A stretch of 57,130 nt of DNA, taken from assembly GCA_001940925.1 (NCBI GenBank), contig MSGZ01000010.1, positions 1-57,130 on the forward strand. The letters run 5' to 3'. Within the stretch, counting starts at the first letter, position 1; each line of letters starts with the position of its first letter. Shown here in pieces: positions 15,389 through 24,497 of the stretch. A program made the translations under genes and the position numbers. This DNA is from Ruminococcus sp. Phil11. GTDB lineage: Bacteria; Bacillota; Clostridia; Oscillospirales; Ruminococcaceae. Under the pieces are notes generated by a model. It ran no database searches and was not told where the DNA came from. It saw nothing but the letters and a program-made list of their open reading frames with translations.

Positions 15389-15889
15389 TTATTCCTGAAA
15401 CAGATCGGGGTAATATTCCTGCAGCAGCGAGACCCCGAGCGGGATCGTTTTGTACTGCTCTGCCAGCCGAAGATATTCCTCCGGCTGCACCCATTCCGCC
15501 GCATCGGTCTCGTCCGCACGCAGCGTCAGTCCGCTCAGCGGCACATCCTTCCGCAGCAGATAAAACACATGGATAAAATCCTTTCCCGTCCGCTGCCCGC
15601 GGCATTCAAGCTCGTCTGCCGCAGCGCGGATCCCGGTCTCCTCGGACAGCTCCCGCACAGCCCCCTGCACGGCAGTCTCCCCGGACTGCACGCAGCCGCC
15701 GGTCACCTCCCAGCAGCCTTCATAGGTTTTCCCGGGTGCTCTTTTCGTCAGCAGGATCTCGCCTTTGCCGTTCACCGTCACAATGCTGACCAGCAGCACA
15801 TGCCGCCCCTCCGGGATCTTTGTCCCGCGGACGATCGTCTCCCCTGTCCTGTTCCCGTCTTTGTCATACAGATCAAGGATCTCCGGCAT
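15389..15889 (-). CDS. NUDIX hydrolase
   Basis: The 166-residue protein hydrolyses a nucleoside diphosphate linked to another group. The Nudix box is complete: GCVQSGETAVQGAVRELSEE followed by TGI, about residues 65-87. The N-terminus EILDLYDKDGNRTGETIVRG resembles the Nudix branch related to isopentenyl-diphosphate isomerase-like hydrolases. It lies between ftsW and murG with gaps of 20 and 14 bp, clearly inside the operon, which is an unusual place for this family. Clearing a UDP-sugar or undecaprenyl-linked product is a possible role but only a guess. Confidence 0.92.
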   Translation of the reverse strand: MPEILDLYDKDGNRTGETIVRGTKIPEGRHVLLVSIVTVNGKGEILLTKRAPGKTYEGCWEVTGGCVQSGETAVQGAVRELSEETGIRAAADELECRGQRTGKDFIHVFYLLRKDVPLSGLTLRADETDAAEWVQPEEYLRLAEQYKTIPLGVSLLQEYYPDLFQE

Positions 15890-15909
15890 TCCGGAACACC
15901 CCTTTCACA

Positions 15910-17121
15910 TCAGTCCAGCTTTGCCTGTCTGGAAATATTGAGCAGCACGCCCATTTCGGCCAGCTGCATCATGAGTGCCGTTCCGCCGTAGGAGAAGAAC
16001 GGCAGCGAAATACCCGTGTTCGGGATCGCATTGCTGACGACCGCGATATTGAGCAGTGCCTGCAAACCGATATGCATCGTAAAGCCGACGGCGACGAGCA
16101 TCCCGAATTTGTCCTTAGCCTTTGCCGCGATATAGAACCCGCGGAACACCAGCAGGCAGAACAGCAGAATGACCGTAAATGCGCCGACGAACCCGAACTC
16201 CTCGCAGAGGATCGCGAACACAAAGTCGTTCTGCGCTTCCGGCAGATACTGATACTTCTGCCGCGACGCACCGAGCCCCAATCCGAACATGCCGCCCGAG
16301 CCGATCGCGATCAGCGACTGACAGGTCTGCCATGTCTCGTCCTGCATATACTTTTCATTGAACGGGTCAAGCCATGAGAGAATGCGGTTCTGGAAATAGC
16401 CGATGCCCTTGCTGTGCATCAGATACAGCACGACGACGGTCAGGCCGACCGCGCCGACCGCGATCAGAATCGCAAAATGCGTCGGTCTTGCACCGCCGAC
16501 AAAGATCAGCGTCAGTGCGAGCACGCCGATGATCAGCGTACCGGACAGATGCGGCTCCTTCATCATCAGACCCGCGATCAGTCCGAGCATCAGCATATAC
16601 GGCACGATGCCGTACCAAAAGGTTTTCATGCGGTGCTCGTTCCGGATAATGAGCATGGAGAAGAACAGCACGATCGCGATCTTCATCATTTCCGACGGCT
16701 GGAACGTGATGCCGCCGTCGCCGCCGAACTGGATCCAGCGGGTCGCGCCGTTGACGGTCTTTCCGACGCCCGGGATCAGCACGAGGATCAGCATGATGAC
16801 CGATGCGGCAAATGCCGAGCCGGATACCCACAGCTTCGAGAAAAACTGATAGGGCACGACGCTGAGGATGCCCATCAGGACAAGCCCGGCACCCGCAAAT
16901 GCAAGCTGACGGGTCGCGTAATAGGTACCGCTCATGCCGTCCTCGATCGCAGCCGGATACGATGCGGAGAACATCATCAGAATGCCGATGACCAGCAGCG
17001 CAATGACAACGCCCAGCAGCACGCCGTCCAGATCGTTCTTGATGATGCGCGTGCCCTTTCCGGCCGGACGCATCCGCGGCTTTGTGCCGGCTCTTGAAAA
17101 TTTTGCAGAGGTCACTGCCAT
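15910..17121 (-). CDS. ftsW: Septal peptidoglycan polymerase FtsW (SEDS family)
   Basis: FtsW polymerises glycan strands from lipid II together with its class B PBP, here FtsI. ATG 17121 has AGGAG at 9 nt. The 403-residue protein has about ten membrane helices starting at VLLGVVIALLVIGILMMFSA (residues 34-53). SEDS landmarks are WIQFGGDGGITFQPSEMMKI, MKEPHLSGTLII (the PDxGT-like loop), QKYQYLPEAQNDFVFAILCE with EEFGFVG, and GISLPFFSYGGTALM near the end. The basic cytosolic N-terminus is normal for Firmicutes. Confidence 0.95.
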   Translation of the reverse strand: MAVTSAKFSRAGTKPRMRPAGKGTRIIKNDLDGVLLGVVIALLVIGILMMFSASYPAAIEDGMSGTYYATRQLAFAGAGLVLMGILSVVPYQFFSKLWVSGSAFAASVIMLILVLIPGVGKTVNGATRWIQFGGDGGITFQPSEMMKIAIVLFFSMLIIRNEHRMKTFWYGIVPYMLMLGLIAGLMMKEPHLSGTLIIGVLALTLIFVGGARPTHFAILIAVGAVGLTVVVLYLMHSKGIGYFQNRILSWLDPFNEKYMQDETWQTCQSLIAIGSGGMFGLGLGASRQKYQYLPEAQNDFVFAILCEEFGFVGAFTVILLFCLLVFRGFYIAAKAKDKFGMLVAVGFTMHIGLQALLNIAVVSNAIPNTGISLPFFSYGGTALMMQLAEMGVLLNISRQAKLD

Positions 17122-17149
17122 TTGTATCCGCTCCTGTTCTGCGTTCGGT

Positions 17150-18175
17150 TCAGAGCTGCGTCAGAACGGCAAACACGCCTGCCGCAAGACCGACCAGCGA
17201 GAACACCGCGACGATCTTGTATTCGCTCCACTTGCACAGCTCAAAATGGTGGTGGATCGGGGACATTTTGAAGATTCTTCTGCCCTCGCCGTATTTTTTT
17301 CTTGTGTACTTGAAATAAAGCGTCTGAATGACCACGCTCAGTGCGTCGAGCACGTAAACGAGCCCGACCAGCACGAGCAGCAGATGCATTCTGCACGCAA
17401 CGCCGATCGCCGCGAACGCGCCGCCCAGATACATCGAGCCGGTGTCACCCATGAAGCATTTTGCCGGGTGGAAGTTCCAGACCAGAAATCCGAGGCATCC
17501 GCCGGCGACCGTGATCGCATAGAGCGAAAGCTCCGGCTGCATCATTTTGGCACAGAGCACCGTCAGCACGAGCATGGAGACGACCGTCACGGAGCCGCAG
17601 AGCCCGTCGATGCCGTCGGTCAGATTGACCGCGTTGATGATATAGATCATGAACAGCATCATGACCGGGTAGTAGAGGATGCCGAAGTTCAGTTTGACAA
17701 ACAGCAGGTCGATCGTTGTTTCCGTATCCCCCAATGCATACATGATTGCCAGAAATGCCGCACAAAATACGATCTGGAATAAAATTTTCTGCTTCGGGTT
17801 CAGTCCCTCATTCCGCTTTTTGACTGCCTTGATGAAATCATCGGTGAAGCCGCAGGCACCGGCGTACAGCAGCGAGAACAAAATCACGGTCAGCAGGCGC
17901 AGTGCTCTGCTGCCGGTCTCGGCGGCCGTTGCATCCGCGCCGCCCATGACCCGCCAGACCGTATAGCCGAGCGCGGTCGCGGCAAGGCTGCCTGCAATGA
18001 ACAGGAATCCGCCCATGATCGGCGTACCCTGCTTGGACTTATGCCACGCCGGGCCGATGTCAAGGATCGTCTGTCCGAAGTGAATGCGGCGCAGGAACGG
18101 AATCAGAACAAATCCGAGCAGTGCCGCAATGACCGCCGCCGTCACAGCCGCACACAAATTCAACCAAATGGGCAT
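17150..18175 (-). CDS. mraY: Phospho-N-acetylmuramoyl-pentapeptide transferase
   Basis: MraY attaches phospho-MurNAc-pentapeptide to undecaprenyl phosphate, making lipid I in the membrane. The 341-residue protein has about ten helices. Diagnostic segments are KQGTPIMGGFLFI, ACGFTDDFIKAVKKRNEGLN with the paired aspartates, NAVNLTDGIDGLCGSVT, FHPAKCFMGDTGSMYLGGAF and MSPIHHHFELCKWSEYKIV with the HHH motif. ATG 18175 has GAAGGTG upstream and lies only a few bases after the murE stop, so the two are translationally close. Confidence 0.97.
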   Translation of the reverse strand: MPIWLNLCAAVTAAVIAALLGFVLIPFLRRIHFGQTILDIGPAWHKSKQGTPIMGGFLFIAGSLAATALGYTVWRVMGGADATAAETGSRALRLLTVILFSLLYAGACGFTDDFIKAVKKRNEGLNPKQKILFQIVFCAAFLAIMYALGDTETTIDLLFVKLNFGILYYPVMMLFMIYIINAVNLTDGIDGLCGSVTVVSMLVLTVLCAKMMQPELSLYAITVAGGCLGFLVWNFHPAKCFMGDTGSMYLGGAFAAIGVACRMHLLLVLVGLVYVLDALSVVIQTLYFKYTRKKYGEGRRIFKMSPIHHHFELCKWSEYKIVAVFSLVGLAAGVFAVLTQL

Positions 18176-18178
18176 ATA

Positions 18179-19636
18179 TTACACCTTCTCCGAAAAGATA
18201 CGCTTTGCCGCATCCGCGACCAGCTCGCGTTCGTCCATGTGCAGATGCACACCGCCCGCAATGATCTGATAATCCTCATGCCCCTTGCCGGCCAGCAGCA
18301 CGACGTCGCCGGTCTTGGCCTGCTTCATTGCAAGGTAGATCGCCTCGGCTCTGTCGGGCTCCGTCAGATACGGAACATCCGTATCGGTCAGCCCCGCAAG
18401 GATATCCTGAATGATCGCCAGCGGATCCTCATCGCGCGGGTTATCGGACGTCACGACGACCAGATCGGCGAGATTCGCGGCCGCGCGCGCCATTTTCGGA
18501 CGCTTCGCAGCATCGCGGTTGCCGCCGCAGCCAAAGACCGCGATCAGCCGGCCGACCGTGCATTCCCGCAGAGAGGCCAGTGTTTTTTCCAGTGCATCCG
18601 GCGTATGCGCATAGTCGCAGATCACCGTGAAATCCAGTGCCGTCGGGATGACCTCGCATCTGCCGCGCACACCGGTGTAATCGAGCAGCAGCTCGGTCAT
18701 CACTTCCATGGGGATGCCGATGCGTCTGCCGACCGCGATCGCCGCGACCGCATTGCTGACATTGAACATGCCGGTCATGCGCATGGAAAGCGGCATGGCC
18801 TCGCCGTGCAGATGCAGCGTGAACTTTGTGCCCTCTGTCCCGAGCACGATCTCATCGGCCATGGCGTCAAAGCGTTCGGTGCCCTGCTGCCGGATGCCGT
18901 AGGTGATCTTTTCGCAGGCGGTCTCGGAAAAGAGCCGCTTGCCGTATTCGTCATTGCCGTTGATGACCGCGTAATCGGTAATGTCAAACAGCATCCGCTT
19001 TGCGAGATAGTAGTTCTCCATGGTACCGTGCACATCAAGGTGATCCTGCGTCAGATTCGTAAAGACCGCAGCTGCAAAGTGCGTCGGCCCGATGCGGTGC
19101 TGCGCAAGGCCGAAGGAGGAGACCTCCATAACGACGGTCGTGACGCCGGCATCTGCCATTTTCCGCAGCAGCGCAAAGTATGCGTCCGTCAGCGGCGTGG
19201 TATTCGGCGAGGGCAGGATCTCGTCCCCGATCTCATACTGCACCGTGCCGATCATGCCGGTCTTTTCGCCGGCCTTTTTGAGCATCTCCTTGATGAGCGT
19301 TGCGGTCGTGGTCTTGCCGTTGGTGCCGGTCACGCCGATCATGCGCATCTGCCGTTCGGGATGCCCGTACCATGCCGCGCACAGCTCGCCGTAGGCCTTC
19401 CGCGTATCGCTGACGATGATCTGCTTCTCGCCGAGCCCTAAGTCGCGCTCCGCAATGATGACCGCCGCGCCCTGTTCAAGCATCGCCTTTGCCGCGTCAT
19501 GCCCGTCATATTTCTGCCCGTGGATGCAGACGAACGCCATATCCGGTTTCATTTTTCTGGTATCGTCCGTCACGCCGGAAATTTCCCTGTCCGGCAGTGC
19601 TGTTTCCAGCTTTTCAAGTAATGTATACAGCTTCAT
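18179..19636 (-). CDS. murE: UDP-MurNAc-L-Ala-D-Glu:diamino acid ligase
   Basis: MurE adds the third amino acid to the peptidoglycan stem in the cytosol using ATP. The 485-residue protein has the P-loop MIGVTGTNGKTTTATLIKEM (about residue 106), the central-domain NLTQDHLDVHGTMENYY segment, and TSDNPRDEDPLAII. The DNPR signature is associated with meso-diaminopimelate as substrate, so a DAP-type wall is expected. RBS GGAG lies 8 nt before ATG 19636. It sits between ftsI and mraY with short gaps. Confidence 0.96.
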   Translation of the reverse strand: MKLYTLLEKLETALPDREISGVTDDTRKMKPDMAFVCIHGQKYDGHDAAKAMLEQGAAVIIAERDLGLGEKQIIVSDTRKAYGELCAAWYGHPERQMRMIGVTGTNGKTTTATLIKEMLKKAGEKTGMIGTVQYEIGDEILPSPNTTPLTDAYFALLRKMADAGVTTVVMEVSSFGLAQHRIGPTHFAAAVFTNLTQDHLDVHGTMENYYLAKRMLFDITDYAVINGNDEYGKRLFSETACEKITYGIRQQGTERFDAMADEIVLGTEGTKFTLHLHGEAMPLSMRMTGMFNVSNAVAAIAVGRRIGIPMEVMTELLLDYTGVRGRCEVIPTALDFTVICDYAHTPDALEKTLASLRECTVGRLIAVFGCGGNRDAAKRPKMARAAANLADLVVVTSDNPRDEDPLAIIQDILAGLTDTDVPYLTEPDRAEAIYLAMKQAKTGDVVLLAGKGHEDYQIIAGGVHLHMDERELVADAAKRIFSEKV

Positions 19637-19678
19637 GCGTTTCTCCGTTTTTCTCCGTCCGGGAGCGTTTCCCGGGTA

Positions 19679-22090
19679 TCAGCCGCGGTCGTCGTCCGAG
19701 CCGAAGCTCAGCTCAATGACCGACCATTTTTCGACCATGGTTCCGGCGCGCACATTCTGGTGCGAGACCTGGCTGCTGCTGTCCATGGAGCCCTTCGCCA
19801 CATAGTTGAGGCCGAGCTCTGCGAGCATGTCATTGACCTGCTCCAGCGTCTTGCCGGTGCCCGCGATCGGCGGAACCTCGATCATCTCTGAGCGCGGACT
19901 GCCTTCGGTGAACAGCATCACCGTGCCGCCCTTCGCAACGGTCGTGCCCGTGATTGGCATCTGCATGGTGACGATGTCACCCTCACCGGAGAGCTCATAT
20001 TTGAGTCCCTGTGCATCCAGTGCACGCTGCGCATCGCTGACGCTCATGTCAATGAGCATCGGCACCGTGATATCCTTGTGTGCCGCTTCTTCTTCGGTAT
20101 ATTCCGGATAGTAGCCGAGATACGGCAGCGTCTTTTCGAGCACGGAACGGCAGTACGGTGCACAGACCGTTGCGCCGTAATAGCGCTCATCGCCGTTGTA
20201 CGGCTCATCCGCCATGATCAGCAGCACGATCTCCGGATCGTCCGCCGGCGCAAAGCAGCAGTAGGATGCGGCGTATTCATCGGTCGGCAGCTTTTCAGCC
20301 GTACCGGACTTACCGCCGATCTTATAGCCCTTGATATAGGCATTGCTCTTGTAGTTGCCGTCCACGACGAACTGCAGTGCTCTGCGCATTTCCGCGGAAG
20401 TCTCCTCGGAAATGACCTGTCTGCGGACGGTCTTTTCATTGGACAGCACCACATTGCCGGATTTGTCCACGACCTTGCTGACCACATAGGGCTTCAGCAG
20501 ATAGCCGCCGTTGACGACCGCCGCATAGCCGGTGACCATTTCGATCGGGGTCAGCGAGTTGTTCTGACCGTAGGAGCTGGCCGCCAGATCCACTGCGCTC
20601 ATTTTGCTGACCGGCGTGCTGATCGAGCTGGTTTCGCCGGGCAGGTCGATGCCGGTCTTTTCGCTCAGGCCGAATGCATCAAAATACTTGCAGAACAGCT
20701 CCTTGCCGAGCCGCTGTCCGATCTGGATAAAGCCCGGGTTGCAGGAATGCAGCAGGATCTCCTCAAAGGTCTGCGTGCCGTGTCCGCGGTGATTGGAGCA
20801 GTGGATCTCCTTTCCCGCAACGGTCTCGCTGCCGTAGCAGGTAAAGCTGTCGCCGTAATATTTGACCTTGTCCTCCTCCAGACCCGCCGACGCCGTAAAG
20901 ACCTTGAACACCGAGCCCGGCACATAGGTCTCCGAAATGCACTTGTTGCGCCACTGATCCTCATAGGCCTTGTTCAGTTCATCCAGCCGCATCTTGTCAT
21001 TGAAGATGCTGTTGATCTCGGTGCGCCGTTCCCTGTCATAGACCTCATAGGGCGTATTCGCGTCAAAGCCGCCGGAGGTCGACATCGCAATGACCGCGCC
21101 GGTCTTTGCATTGAGCATGATGCCGCAGCCCTTCTTCGCAACACGGAACGTCTCGACCATGTCATTGACCGCATTGTCCAGATAGGTCTGGATCGTCATG
21201 TCCAGTGTCATGTAGACGTCATCGCCGTCCTGTGCGGGATAGGTCTTGGAATAGCGGTACGGCATCGCGTTGCCGTTTGCATCGACCGCCGTGATATTTC
21301 TGCCGTCCACGCCGGAGAGATACGCGTCATAGTATTTCTCCACACCGTAGAAGCCGTGGCCGTCCGCATTGTCAAAGCCGATGACGGATGCCGCCAGCTC
21401 ATTCTGCGGATAATACCGCTTAGTATCGGACAGTCTGCTGACCGATGCCAGCGAAATGGTGCGGCCGCTGCCCGCGACATGGATCTCATTGATAAATTCG
21501 AGGATGCGGTCGGCGCGGCTTTTCTCGACCTGCTTTTTCAGCACGACGTAGTTGCTGTCCTTATCGAAGGCTTCCTCCACCTTTTTCTGGTCAAGCTCCA
21601 GCGTCTCGGAGAGATATTCCACGACCTGCCGCTTGATCTCCTCCGGCTCAACGACATCCGCCTTGGCAGTCTCGCCGCTTTCCTGTTTCTTCCGGGCAGC
21701 CTCGCGGAGCTCCTCGTTGCGCTTCTCGACGAGCTCCATTTCCTTGCGGAAAAGTCCCGGATCGAGAAAGATTTTATAGACCGTCGCACTCTGCGCGAGC
21801 ACGGCGCCGTTCGCATCGTAGATCGAACCGCGCGCCGCGGAGAGCGTCACGGTATTGAACTGGCGGGAATTCGCCATTTCTGTATATTCGTCATGCTGCA
21901 GGACCATGATCCGGAACAGATTGACGCTCAGACCGAGCGCAGAGAGCAGCACGGCCGTCAGGATCACTGCGTTCGCGCGCAGCTTCATGCTCTTGGAAGG
22001 CTCCCTGGATCGGAATCCGCGCTTCCACACCATATGGTTCTTGGATGCTCTGATCTTTTTCCGTTTATTCTGATCGGATGGCTTCGGCAT
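19679..22090 (-). CDS. ftsI: Class B penicillin-binding protein, FtsI/SpoVD type with two PASTA domains
   Basis: This 803-residue transpeptidase cross-links septal peptidoglycan with FtsW. A membrane anchor (AVILTAVLLSALGLSVNLF, about residues 41-59) follows a basic start. The pedestal domain shows LSAARGSIYDANGAVLAQSA. Catalytic motifs are VPGSVFKVF (SxxK, near residue 390), SCNPGF (SxN) and IGGKSGTAEK (KSG, near 592). Two PASTA domains follow, beginning ITVPMLIDMSVSDAQRALDA and MIEVPPIAGTGKTLEQVNDM. PASTA domains are typical of SpoVD/PBP2x. About 100 charged residues (100-200) insert into the pedestal. A 351-bp leader with a terminator-like hairpin separates it from ftsL. Confidence 0.95.
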   Translation of the reverse strand: MPKPSDQNKRKKIRASKNHMVWKRGFRSREPSKSMKLRANAVILTAVLLSALGLSVNLFRIMVLQHDEYTEMANSRQFNTVTLSAARGSIYDANGAVLAQSATVYKIFLDPGLFRKEMELVEKRNEELREAARKKQESGETAKADVVEPEEIKRQVVEYLSETLELDQKKVEEAFDKDSNYVVLKKQVEKSRADRILEFINEIHVAGSGRTISLASVSRLSDTKRYYPQNELAASVIGFDNADGHGFYGVEKYYDAYLSGVDGRNITAVDANGNAMPYRYSKTYPAQDGDDVYMTLDMTIQTYLDNAVNDMVETFRVAKKGCGIMLNAKTGAVIAMSTSGGFDANTPYEVYDRERRTEINSIFNDKMRLDELNKAYEDQWRNKCISETYVPGSVFKVFTASAGLEEDKVKYYGDSFTCYGSETVAGKEIHCSNHRGHGTQTFEEILLHSCNPGFIQIGQRLGKELFCKYFDAFGLSEKTGIDLPGETSSISTPVSKMSAVDLAASSYGQNNSLTPIEMVTGYAAVVNGGYLLKPYVVSKVVDKSGNVVLSNEKTVRRQVISEETSAEMRRALQFVVDGNYKSNAYIKGYKIGGKSGTAEKLPTDEYAASYCCFAPADDPEIVLLIMADEPYNGDERYYGATVCAPYCRSVLEKTLPYLGYYPEYTEEEAAHKDITVPMLIDMSVSDAQRALDAQGLKYELSGEGDIVTMQMPITGTTVAKGGTVMLFTEGSPRSEMIEVPPIAGTGKTLEQVNDMLAELGLNYVAKGSMDSSSQVSHQNVRAGTMVEKWSVIELSFGSDDDRG

Positions 22091-22147
22091 GGATTCACCC
22101 CTTTCTCAGGCGCATACCGTTCACCGGTAATCATGAAAAATGATGAC

Positions 22148-22200
22148 AAAAAAGAAGGCGGAAAGCATACCGGATGCCCCCGCCTGACTGCATGGCAGGC
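22148..22200 (-). promoter_or_regulatory. Terminator and competing hairpin in the ftsI leader
   Basis: On the minus strand GGCGG (22161-22157) pairs with CCGCC (22184-22180) around an inner GCAT/ATGC stem, and TTCTTTTTT follows: an intrinsic terminator 58 nt before ftsI. A second hairpin, GCCTG/CAGGC (22200-22182), uses bases of the first arm, so both cannot form together. This is the layout of an attenuator. The rest of the 351-bp gap shows no gene. Confidence 0.6.
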
Positions 22201-22441
22201 AAGCATTTTCTGTTCGGGATCACAGCTGTCCGCTGCGAATCGCCAATACGGCCCACCATGCTGTCCGCACGGACCGTTTTTTGCTCACCTGTTTTTCGAT
22301 TGCCTTGCGGAGCCGGTACGGGATCTTCTCCATCCCGCCCGAGCTGCTCCGTCCTCTTGTTCTACACATTTTTGACCGATCTCATTTTCGGAGTGGTCTT
22401 TCTATCCTGTAACGGAGCGGCTGCTCCGGTTACATGCTATG

Positions 22442-23383
22442 TTATTTGCCGCGCAAAAATTCCCAGATCCCGACGAGCTTGTCATTGATGCGCACGAAGA
22501 AGTTTTCCTCGGGCTCCGAAATGACGACCTCGTCCTCCGTCTGCAGCTGGATATATGTGATCTGCGACTGATTCAGCGGACGCAGTCCCAGCACATTCTC
22601 GGCGTACTCCTGAATGTTCTTGACTGTCATCTTGCCCTCCATCTCGGAGCGCATACTGACATTTTTTGCCGTCAGATCGTCATATTCGGCCTGCAGCGCA
22701 GAGATCTTCGTATAGATCTCGTTGATCTGGACACGGCCGTAGATCACGGTGCCGATCAGCACGCCGGTCAGAATGCCGAGTGTGATCGCGCCGCCGGTCG
22801 TGATGCGGTTTTCCTGTTTCCGGCTGCTGCCGCCGGAGGATTGCGCGGAAGTGAAGCGTCCGCCCTTTGCAGCTTTGGATTCCGCTTTCTTTGCAGCTTT
22901 TGCGGAACGGGCAGCCGCCGTCTGTTTTTTTGTCTTCTTTGTTTTCTTTGTTTTTTTCGGATTTTTATTGCTGCCGGGAGACATCTGTTTCTGTTCCGGC
23001 TCAGCCGGTTCATCTCCCGTCGGAATATCAATATCAATTTCGGTTTCGCCGTTTTCATCCGGCAAAGCCACGGCCGATGCCCGCTGCTCTCTCGCGATCG
23101 CAAGCTCAAGTGCAGCAGCATCCTCCCGGTTGCGTTCGGACATTTCGCGGCGCATTTCACGCTCGGCAAGGATCCGCTCCTGCTCCCGCATGACGCGCTC
23201 GGCCTCTGTCATTCTGCGCGCAGCATCTCCGGCAAGCTTCCGTTTTCTTTTTCTCGCACGGGAAGCGTTGCTCATCGTGAGATTCTGCAGCGACTGCAGC
23301 CTTCGTTCGGCTGAACTCAGGCTTTCCTCACGGTCCGGGGACGCCGCATAATCCTGCAGCGATGCAAAATGCTCCTCGGTCAT
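22442..23383 (-). CDS. ftsL: FtsL-like septum protein with large cytosolic extension
   Basis: The position between rsmH and ftsI and the architecture identify FtsL: one membrane segment (GAITLGILTGVLIGTVIYG, about residues 197-215) and a short extracytoplasmic leucine-zipper coiled coil (INEIYTKISALQAEYDDLTA), then VKNIQEYAENVLGLRPLNQS and QITYIQL. The N-terminal 195 residues are unusual: charged, with RKRKRKL, an Arg/Glu-rich helix, an acidic stretch and a KKTKKTKKTKK block. A usual FtsL is 100-120 residues. RBS GGGAGGTGACCGCGG fits ATG 23383. FtsL with a DivIC partner activates FtsWI. Confidence 0.8.
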   Translation of the reverse strand: MTEEHFASLQDYAASPDREESLSSAERRLQSLQNLTMSNASRARKRKRKLAGDAARRMTEAERVMREQERILAEREMRREMSERNREDAAALELAIAREQRASAVALPDENGETEIDIDIPTGDEPAEPEQKQMSPGSNKNPKKTKKTKKTKKQTAAARSAKAAKKAESKAAKGGRFTSAQSSGGSSRKQENRITTGGAITLGILTGVLIGTVIYGRVQINEIYTKISALQAEYDDLTAKNVSMRSEMEGKMTVKNIQEYAENVLGLRPLNQSQITYIQLQTEDEVVISEPEENFFVRINDKLVGIWEFLRGK

Positions 23384-23416
23384 CCGCGGTCACCTCCCTG
23401 ACGGATCGCTGCGTAT

Positions 23417-23450
23417 GACCGGCTGCGTTTTCTTTTTTGTGCAGCCGGTC
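23417..23450 (-). promoter_or_regulatory. Strong hairpin in the ftsL leader
   Basis: GACCGGCTGC (23417-23426) and GCAGCCGGTC (23441-23450) form a perfect 10-bp stem with a 14-nt loop, A-rich in the transcript. There is no T-tract after it, so it is not a standard terminator; RNA processing or stability is possible. Confidence 0.6.
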
Positions 23451-23567
23451 AGGCACAGCATACTCGAACACTCGTTTTGTGTGTTGCCTGTCAAGGTGTT
23501 TCTTTCTTTTGTTGTGAAATGGTCTCTCTTTGGGGTAAGCGTTTTGTTTTGTTCTCTTTTGTGCTGA

Positions 23568-24494
23568 TCACAGCTTCTCGATCGACCGCAGCTTTGCGCT
23601 GTGGCTTCTCGGGTTCCGCTGCAGCTCCTCAGGGGAAGCGGTCAGCGGTTTTTTGTGCACCAGTCTGCCCTCCGGCTGATGTCCGCAGACACAGACCGGA
23701 AATTCCGGCGGACAGATACAGCCTGTACACCATTTTGCAAACGCCTGCTTGACGATCCTGTCCTCCAGACTGTGAAACGTCAGGATGACGAGCCGCCCGC
23801 CGGGCTTGAGAGATGAAAATGCAGCCTCCAGTGCGATGCTCAGACAGTTCAGCTCATCGTTGACCGCGATGCGCAAAGCCTGAAAGCTTTTTTTGCAGGG
23901 ATTCTTGTCACGCCGTACCTTTGCGGGAACGCCCTTTTTGATCAGCTCCGCAAGCTCCAGTGTCGTTTCGACCGGCTTGATTTCTCTTGCCGCAATGATC
24001 TGTGCCGCGATCTGCCGGGCGTATTTTTCCTCGCCGTACCGGAACAGGATATCGCTCAGCTCTGCCGCAGACAGCGTATTGACCAGATCGGCAGCGGTTC
24101 TGCCGGACTGTGACATCCGCATATCGAGCGGCGCGTCCTGATGATAGGAAAAGCCTCTGGAGCCTTCGTCCAGCTCATGGCTGCTGACGCCGAGATCCAG
24201 TAAGATCCCGTCAGCCTGCTCGCCGTGTTCTGCGAGCACATTCCCGAGCTCGGTGAAGTTCGTGCGGATCACCTCCGCAGGCAGTCCGGCCAGCCGTTTC
24301 CCGGCCTCCGCGACCGCATCCGGATCCTGATCCAGTGCATAAAGCTTTCCGCCCTCTGTCAGCCGCTCCGCGATCAGCCGGGAATGATTCCCGCCGCCCG
24401 CAGTGCCGTCAAGGTAAATGCCGTCCGGCCTGACTGCAAGATCGGAGATGACCTCATCCGGCATCACAGCAACGTGATAAACCTGCTCTGCCAT
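23568..24494 (-). CDS. rsmH: 16S rRNA (cytosine(1402)-N(4))-methyltransferase
   Basis: RsmH (MraW) methylates C1402 of 16S rRNA in the decoding centre using S-adenosylmethionine. The 308-residue protein starts YHVAVMPDEVISDLAVRPDG and has the SAM site YLDGTAGGGNHSRLIAERL, then DGILLDLGVSSHELDEGSRG, SYHQDAPLDMRM and NDELNCLSIALEAAFSSLKP with GGRLVILTFHSLEDRIVKQA. All are family landmarks and length is normal. The start lies 3 bp after the mraZ stop, so translation is likely coupled. Confidence 0.97.
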   Translation of the reverse strand: MAEQVYHVAVMPDEVISDLAVRPDGIYLDGTAGGGNHSRLIAERLTEGGKLYALDQDPDAVAEAGKRLAGLPAEVIRTNFTELGNVLAEHGEQADGILLDLGVSSHELDEGSRGFSYHQDAPLDMRMSQSGRTAADLVNTLSAAELSDILFRYGEEKYARQIAAQIIAAREIKPVETTLELAELIKKGVPAKVRRDKNPCKKSFQALRIAVNDELNCLSIALEAAFSSLKPGGRLVILTFHSLEDRIVKQAFAKWCTGCICPPEFPVCVCGHQPEGRLVHKKPLTASPEELQRNPRSHSAKLRSIEKL

Positions 24495-24497
24495 GGA

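Noticed and set aside
20078..22375. Plus-strand frame of 765 codons opposite ftsI
   Set aside because: No RBS or domain; it mirrors the third-position GC bias of the PBP gene.
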